NCBI GenBank assembly: GCA_025362165.1
Contig: JANYHY010000077.1
Span: forward strand, 1 to 17,883
From: Myxococcales bacterium
GTDB lineage: Bacteria; Myxococcota_A; Polyangia; Polyangiales; Polyangiaceae
DNA: 17,883 bases
Direction of reading: 5' to 3'
The position numbers were made by a program, and so were the translations under genes. The stretch's first letter is position 1; each line of letters starts with the position of its first letter. Shown one piece after another: positions 14,634 to 17,883 of this stretch. The notes below the pieces were generated by a model, which saw only the letters and a program-made list of their open reading frames with translations, did no database searches and was not told where the DNA came from.

Positions 14634-14906
14634 AGAGCAAGGACCGTAAGCGATTCAAGCGCTTCAAGAGCGCGGCCCTCACCCCGATCATCTCGCCTTG
14701 GCTCAACACTGGCTTGTGCGGGCCGCCGACGTTGATCAAGCGGCCGCGCCATCACGTTCGACGATGTCGGCGCCGTCACTACAGGCCAACAACGTTCGTT
14801 GCGACCTAACGTTTCCGTGGTCGTGGAACGATCAGGCGGAGCACTATCCTTGAATCCGGCACCAGGTCACTTCCGTTGCATCGTCGACAGGCACGCTCAT
14901 GTCGCC
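14634..14906. other. Divergent intergenic region between kinase and beta-helix lipoprotein
   Basis: About 300 bases separate the preferred starts at 14617 (minus) and 14919 (plus). Both frames remain open into it (to 14779 and from 14799), but the extra peptides are basic or mixed and show no domain or signal sequence. Apart from the -10 candidates at its edges, I see only the AT-containing near-palindrome CAACAACGTTCGTTG (14788-14802), which could be an operator but is unsupported. Confidence 0.4.
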
Positions 14907-14912
14907 TACGTT
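14907..14912 (+). promoter_or_regulatory. Candidate -10 element TACGTT before the beta-helix lipoprotein
   Basis: TACGTT sits 6 nt before the ATG at 14919 and there is no Shine-Dalgarno sequence. It matches the TAnnnT pattern of the other candidates in this window but is the weakest of them. Confidence 0.3.
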
Positions 14913-14918
14913 TCCCCG

Positions 14919-16265
14919 ATGCGCCTCACTACCTACGTGCTCGCCGTGCTTCCTGTCGGCCTATCGCTCTTAGCCTGCAGTCCAACCGCGCCTGTCGTCG
15001 TGAACGATGGCGGCATAGTCGACACCTGCCCCACACCCACCGGGGCTGGCACTGTCCATTCGGGCAACATCACCAAGGACGAGACCTGGGCGGCGGCGGG
15101 CAGTCCGCACATCGTCCCATACGAGCTCCACGTCGTCGGTATCAAGATCACCATCGAGCCGTGCTCTACCGTCCGCGTCAAGGCGCCTGCCGGCTTCACG
15201 TTCGACACCGGAGGTGGCCTCGTAGCCGAAGGAACTAGCACCAAGCCCATCCACTTCATCGCCGATGACGCGACCAAGCCGTGGAGTGGCATACGCGTCT
15301 TCGCGCCCAGCACCGTTCGTCTCGCCTACGCCACGGTTGAAGACTCCGGACTCGGGACCGGCAACACGAGTGGGGCCATCGAGGTGCGCGGCGACCAGAT
15401 GCTTGCGGCTCAGGAGATCCTCTTTGTCGATCACGTCACCGTAAAGGGCTCGTCCTCCCACGGCGTCTCGCTCTATGGAGGCGGCACGTTCACGAAGGAC
15501 TCGCACGATCTCACGATCACCGGTTCCAAGCGCGCGCCTGTGCGCTCCGATGCGCGCCTGGCGGGCAACCTGCCAACTGGGACCTACACGGGCAACGCAT
15601 TCGATTTCGTCCAGCTAGATACGACGCAGACCATCTCGTTCGAAGACGTGACCTTCCATGATCGTGGCGTGCCGTACAACGTCGGGTCACCTGGGCAGAC
15701 ATCCGGTGATCTTCGCGTGGGCGGGGGGAAGGCCTTCTCGACGCTGACCATCGAGCCGGGCGTCACTCTCAAGTTCAACAAGAACCTCGCGGCATCGCTT
15801 CACGTCGAGTATCCGACGGGCAACACGGCGGCCATGGGCGCGCTCATCGCCGTCGGCACTGCGGGCAAGCACATCGTGTTCACCTCGCAGTCCGACGCTC
15901 CCGCCGCTGGGGACTGGCGAGGGTTGACGTTCGGGCTCCTACCCAGTCCGAAGAACCAGTTGGAGTATGTGGAAATCCTATACGCGGGCGGCAAGTCGGG
16001 CGCGCAAGGTTTCCATTGCCAGGCCCCCGACGGAAAATACTCCGCCAACGAGGACGCTGCCTTCGCGCTCTTCGGGGAGCCGCAGGCGCAGTTTCTCCGC
16101 AACAGCACCATCTCGTACAGCGCCGGGCTCGGCGTGGACCTTGGTTACAGCGGCGGGTACGTGGACTTCCTCCCCACGAACGACATCAACAACACTGCCG
16201 ACTGCAAACAGAGCTATCCGCGCGCCATGGCCGGCACTTGTCCGACCGTAGTCGCTTGCCCCTGA
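14919..16265 (+). CDS. Lipoprotein with right-handed beta-helix-like body
   Basis: A 448-residue protein from ATG 14919, chosen because a clean lipoprotein signal follows (LPVGLSLLAC, lipidated Cys at residue 20); the frame is open to 14799, but those 40 codons are not signal-like. The body has repeated short beta turns such as ITIEPCSTVRVKAPAGFTF, GGLVAEGTSTKPIHFIADD, WSGIRVFAPSTVRLAYATVE, FVDHVTVKGSSSHGVSLYGG and SFEDVTFHDRG. This pattern (GxLxAxGTxxxPIxF..... WxGIxF... L.Y..VE.SG) is typical of parallel beta-helix surface proteins. The second half repeats it (GALIAVGTAGKHIVFTSQ, WRGLTFGLLPSPKNQLEYVE). In known relatives such folds bind or cleave polysaccharides, but I see no clear catalytic set. 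It is probably exposed on the outer membrane. It diverges from the kinase gene at 14617. Confidence 0.85.
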   Translation: MRLTTYVLAVLPVGLSLLACSPTAPVVVNDGGIVDTCPTPTGAGTVHSGNITKDETWAAAGSPHIVPYELHVVGIKITIEPCSTVRVKAPAGFTFDTGGGLVAEGTSTKPIHFIADDATKPWSGIRVFAPSTVRLAYATVEDSGLGTGNTSGAIEVRGDQMLAAQEILFVDHVTVKGSSSHGVSLYGGGTFTKDSHDLTITGSKRAPVRSDARLAGNLPTGTYTGNAFDFVQLDTTQTISFEDVTFHDRGVPYNVGSPGQTSGDLRVGGGKAFSTLTIEPGVTLKFNKNLAASLHVEYPTGNTAAMGALIAVGTAGKHIVFTSQSDAPAAGDWRGLTFGLLPSPKNQLEYVEILYAGGKSGAQGFHCQAPDGKYSANEDAAFALFGEPQAQFLRNSTISYSAGLGVDLGYSGGYVDFLPTNDINNTADCKQSYPRAMAGTCPTVVACP

Positions 16266-16455
16266 AGCCCTTCGAGCGCGCCCGTCCGCAGCGCCGGCCG
16301 AGCTCCAACGCGCGTCGACGCTGTCCCGTCTGGCGCAAGACCAACAGTCGCTGCGGCGCTATTGGCCGTTGGATCGGACCCGCGCCAAGAGCGATATCCT
16401 GCGCATGCGATTTTCGATGGCTGGTCGCGGTCGACGGCAGACGGTAACCGGTAGG

Positions 16456-16512
16456 ATTCCGGGGTCGGCTGGCAGTCGGCGGACTAATCCGACTGCCAGC
16501 CGAACTCCGAAT
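16456..16512. terminator. Long hairpin between convergent units, next to tRNA-Glu
   Basis: TCGGCTGGCAGTCGG (16465-16479) and CCGACTGCCAGCCGA (16489-16503) form a perfect 15-bp stem with a 9-nt loop. The stem can extend outward to 16456/16512 with two mismatches and one G-T pair. It begins 5 nt beyond the tRNA 3' end and lies between convergent transcription units, so bidirectional termination or tRNA 3' processing is plausible. No U-run follows on either strand, so a REP-like repeat is the alternative. Confidence 0.6.
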
Positions 16513-16517
16513 GATCG

Positions 16518-16591
16518 CGTCCCCAGAGGGATTCGAACCCTCGTTAGCGACGTGAAAAGCCGCGGTCCTGGGCCGACTAGACGATGGGGAC
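16518..16591 (-). tRNA. tRNA-Glu (anticodon UUC)
   Basis: On the minus strand the sequence starts GTCCCCATCGTCTAG and ends GGTTCGAATCCCTCTGGGGAC. The 7-bp acceptor stem GTCCCCA/TGGGGAC is perfect, and the T arm is GAGGG-TTCGAAT-CCCTC. The anticodon stem GCGGC/GTCGC (one G-T pair) encloses the loop TTTTCAC, giving anticodon TTC. The overall sequence closely follows bacterial tRNA-Glu. The discriminator base is G, and CCA is not encoded (GCGATC follows), so it must be added after transcription. It is 180 nt downstream of rpsT on the same strand but separated from it by a terminator. Confidence 0.96.
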
Positions 16592-16720
16592 TTGCATTCG
16601 CCTCAACAGCGACGGCGCGCGGTTGTTTAGCATGGGTCACGAGAAAACAGAGAGACAGACGACACACGCGCGCCGTTTCTGCCAAGTCGCCTGAACGACA
16701 ACAACTAATCATCACAAACG

Positions 16721-16753
16721 GAAAAGGGAGAGCGACCGACAGGCCACTCTCCC
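16721..16753 (-). terminator. Rho-independent terminator of rpsT
   Basis: On the minus strand GGGAGAG (16753-16747), a 14-nt loop and CTCTCCC (16732-16726) form a stem followed by TTTTCC. It begins 18 nt after the rpsT stop codon. The stem and the T-run fit an intrinsic terminator, though the loop is larger than usual. Confidence 0.8.
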
Positions 16754-16771
16754 TAGATCTGCGAGGTTGCC

Positions 16772-17035
16772 TCAGCCCAGCTTGTGGACCGCGGCGGACA
16801 GGCGCGAGATCGTGCGCGAGGCTGCCTTCTTGTGCGTGACGCCTTTGGTCGCGCTCTTGTCGAGCGCCGAGATCGCAGTCGCGAGCGCCTTCTTGGCGCC
16901 CTCTTTGTCCTTCGCGTCGATCGCGGCGTGCACGCGCTTGACATACGTGCGCACGGTGCTGGAGACGGCGCGGTTGCGGACGGTGCGCGTGATGCGCTGG
17001 CGGTTACGCTTTTCGGCGGACGGGTGATTGGCCAC
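16772..17035 (-). CDS. rpsT: 30S ribosomal protein S20
   Basis: An 87-residue basic protein, the normal length for bS20. The start MANHPSAEKRNRQRITRTVRN, with the segment SSTVRTYVKRVHAAIDAKD and the end GVTHKKAASRTISRLSAAVHKL, is diagnostic of the family. It is a three-helix protein that binds 16S rRNA early in 30S assembly. The start codon is GTG (17035-17033), preceded by AAAAGGA 6 nt upstream. It stands as a single-gene unit with its own TTGACA promoter (17108-17081) and terminator (16753-16721). In E. coli S20 represses its own translation; nothing visible here shows whether that holds. Confidence 0.98.
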   Translation of the reverse strand: MANHPSAEKRNRQRITRTVRNRAVSSTVRTYVKRVHAAIDAKDKEGAKKALATAISALDKSATKGVTHKKAASRTISRLSAAVHKLG

Positions 17036-17080
17036 GACTGTTCCTTTTGGAGTCTCCGCTCAGGACGAACGGGGAGGCGG

Positions 17081-17108
17081 AAAATACGCGAAACGGCTCC
17101 ATTGTCAA
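17081..17108 (-). promoter_or_regulatory. Sigma-70 promoter of rpsT
   Basis: On the minus strand a perfect -35 TTGACA (17108-17103) is followed after 16 nt by TATTTT (17086-17081, four of six matches to TATAAT). The predicted start lies about 40 nt before the rpsT GTG, leaving room for its ribosome site. It sits between the end of bcp and rpsT, so S20 need not depend on bcp transcription. Confidence 0.75.
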
Positions 17109-17151
17109 CTCCAAGCCGCCACTCTCAACTCGTACAGCGCTGATAAGCGCC

Positions 17152-17634
17152 TCAACCCGCAGCGCTTGCGCCGCCGAGCTTTTTAACCGCGTCGCGGATC
17201 CCGCCGACGTGCACTTCCGCAGACAGCGCGCTCTTGAACACGCCGGCGATGCGACCTTGCTTGTCGATCAAGAAGGTCACGCGCGAGGCCATCTTGAACA
17301 GGCCGCGAATGAGGCCCTTGGCGCCATACGCGCTGGCGATCGCTCCGTCGGTGTCTGGCAGCAGCAAGAACGGGAGGTGGTGGCGCGCGGCGAACTTCGC
17401 GTGGGACTCACCCGAGTCGAAGGAGACGCCGATGACTTCGGTGTCTTGCCCGACGAGCTCCTCGTAGGCGTCGCGGAATCCGCAGGCCTCTTTGGTGCAG
17501 ATCGCTGTCTCGTCTCTCGGATAGAAATAGAGCACGACGTTCTTCTTGCCCTTGAAATCCGCCAGTTTGACGCGTTTTCCGTCGTGCGTGGTGGACTCGA
17601 AGAAGGGCGCGAGGTCGCCGACGTTCAGGCTCAT
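17152..17634 (-). CDS. bcp: Bcp/PrxQ-type thiol peroxiredoxin
   Basis: A 160-residue protein from ATG 17634; the frame is open to 17856, but those residues would overlap rplS and its promoter and do not resemble the family. The thioredoxin-like peroxiredoxin fold begins LNVGDLAPFFESTTHDGKRV. The active site is YFYPRDETAICTKEACGFRD: peroxidatic Cys46, T43 and, five residues on, Cys51 as the probable resolving cysteine, the arrangement of E. coli Bcp and plant PrxQ. The conserved arginine is R118 in ASRVTFLID. The usual Pro before the peroxidatic cysteine (TPxC) is Ala here (TAIC). It should reduce hydrogen peroxide and organic hydroperoxides in the cytoplasm with thioredoxin as donor. It diverges from rplS and lies upstream of rpsT on the same strand. 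Confidence 0.93.
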   Translation of the reverse strand: MSLNVGDLAPFFESTTHDGKRVKLADFKGKKNVVLYFYPRDETAICTKEACGFRDAYEELVGQDTEVIGVSFDSGESHAKFAARHHLPFLLLPDTDGAIASAYGAKGLIRGLFKMASRVTFLIDKQGRIAGVFKSALSAEVHVGGIRDAVKKLGGASAAG

Positions 17635-17717
17635 GGTGATCTCTTGGATGCATAAGCTCGACAGTGGTGGCGCGGAGGATCGTTTCGGTCCATGTTTCGG
17701 CCACTCTAGCGCCCGCG

Positions 17718-17746
17718 TTGACACCCTAAATCCTGCGTGCTTTAAG
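17718..17746 (+). promoter_or_regulatory. Sigma-70 promoter of rplS
   Basis: A perfect -35 TTGACA (17718-17723), a 17-nt spacer and TTTAAG (17741-17746, four of six matches) lie in the bcp-rplS divergent gap. The expected start near 17753 leaves a leader of about 24 nt containing the ribosome site GGAAAGAG. The start appears to head its own transcript here. Confidence 0.8.
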
Positions 17747-17776
17747 CCGCGACCCCGTTCCCGGAAAGAGATCGCC

Positions 17777-17883
17777 ATGAACACGCACCCCATCATCCAC
17801 GAGCTCGAGAGCACGCAGCTGAAGTCCAACCTCCCTGATTTTCGCGTGGGCGACACCGTGCGCGTTCACTACAAGATCGTCGA
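17777..17883 (+). CDS. rplS: 50S ribosomal protein L19 (start only)
   Basis: Only 35 complete codons are present before the window ends. The peptide includes MNTHPIIHELESTQLKSNLP and then DFRVGDTVRVHYKIV. The 'LPDFRVGDTVRVH.KIVEG' stretch is the signature of bL19, which sits at the 30S-50S interface. The ATG at 17777 is preceded by the ribosome site GGAAAGAG (17763-17770) with a 6-nt gap. In many bacteria rplS ends the rpsP-rimM-trmD operon, but here it has its own promoter and a divergent bcp upstream, so that operon is not intact at this position. The rest of the gene lies outside the window. Confidence 0.93.
   Translation, partial: MNTHPIIHELESTQLKSNLPDFRVGDTVRVHYKIV

Noticed and set aside
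16369..16839. Plus-strand 156-codon frame downstream of the beta-helix lipoprotein
   Set aside because: It reads across the hairpin, the antisense of tRNA-Glu and the rpsT terminator, and shows no protein motifs.
17130..17147. Terminator for bcp (GCGCT-TATC-AGCGC on the minus strand)
   Set aside because: The stem has only five pairs and there is no T-run. It could be a weak hairpin but does not support a terminator call.
17635..17856. N-terminal extension of the peroxiredoxin to 17856
   Set aside because: It would overlap the rplS promoter and start, and the extra 74 residues have no similarity to the family, which begins near the ATG at 17634.

Overview
The window looks like chromosome from a high-GC myxobacterium-like organism (Myxococcota, probably Polyangia-like). 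The reasons are three Ser/Thr protein kinases in 18 kb, two of them of the membrane-anchored 'HRDxSPxN' type with Pro/Ala/Thr-rich tails; TPR proteins with carboxypeptidase-like/PEGA-like segments and C-terminal membrane hairpins; several Asp/Gly-rich lipoproteins; and a Lys-rich helix-turn-helix protein of a kind common in that phylum. This assignment rests on family style, not on a database search.

Layout. 1-1488 (+): the tail of an unknown gene is translationally coupled to a soluble kinase fused to a cyclic-nucleotide-binding domain. 1485-5354 (-): a broken GlsB/YeaQ-like membrane gene (5354-5064), a PAS-PAS hybrid histidine kinase and an NtrC-type sigma-54 response regulator, probably one two-component unit. 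5355-5902: a gene-poor stretch with a 10-bp inverted repeat. 5903-6451 (+): a Lys-rich DNA-binding protein. 6604-8594 (+): two tandem paralogous Cys-rich lipoproteins. 8644-13186 (+): a transmembrane kinase, two TPR/PEGA-like envelope proteins and a lipoprotein, packed like one operon. 13187-14617 (-): a third, transmembrane kinase that abuts the previous gene stop to stop. 14919-16265 (+): a beta-helix-like lipoprotein. From 16456 on the content is conserved housekeeping: a hairpin, tRNA-Glu(UUC), rpsT with promoter and terminator, a Bcp-type peroxiredoxin, and the start of rplS with a good promoter.

How it may work. The central 6.6-14.9 kb block reads as an envelope signalling module. Two inner-membrane kinases with cytoplasmic catalytic domains and periplasmic tails lie beside predicted periplasmic or membrane-associated TPR proteins and outer lipoproteins that could bind external or envelope ligands. 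The left block adds a kinase that may respond directly to cyclic nucleotide and a histidine kinase/sigma-54 activator pair. The functional links are inference from gene order and domains. The genes likely to head transcripts in the central block (6604, 8644, 14617, 14919) lack Shine-Dalgarno sites but carry a TAnnnT hexamer 6-7 nt before the start, which suggests leaderless mRNAs. Operon-internal and housekeeping genes instead have recognisable ribosome binding sites.
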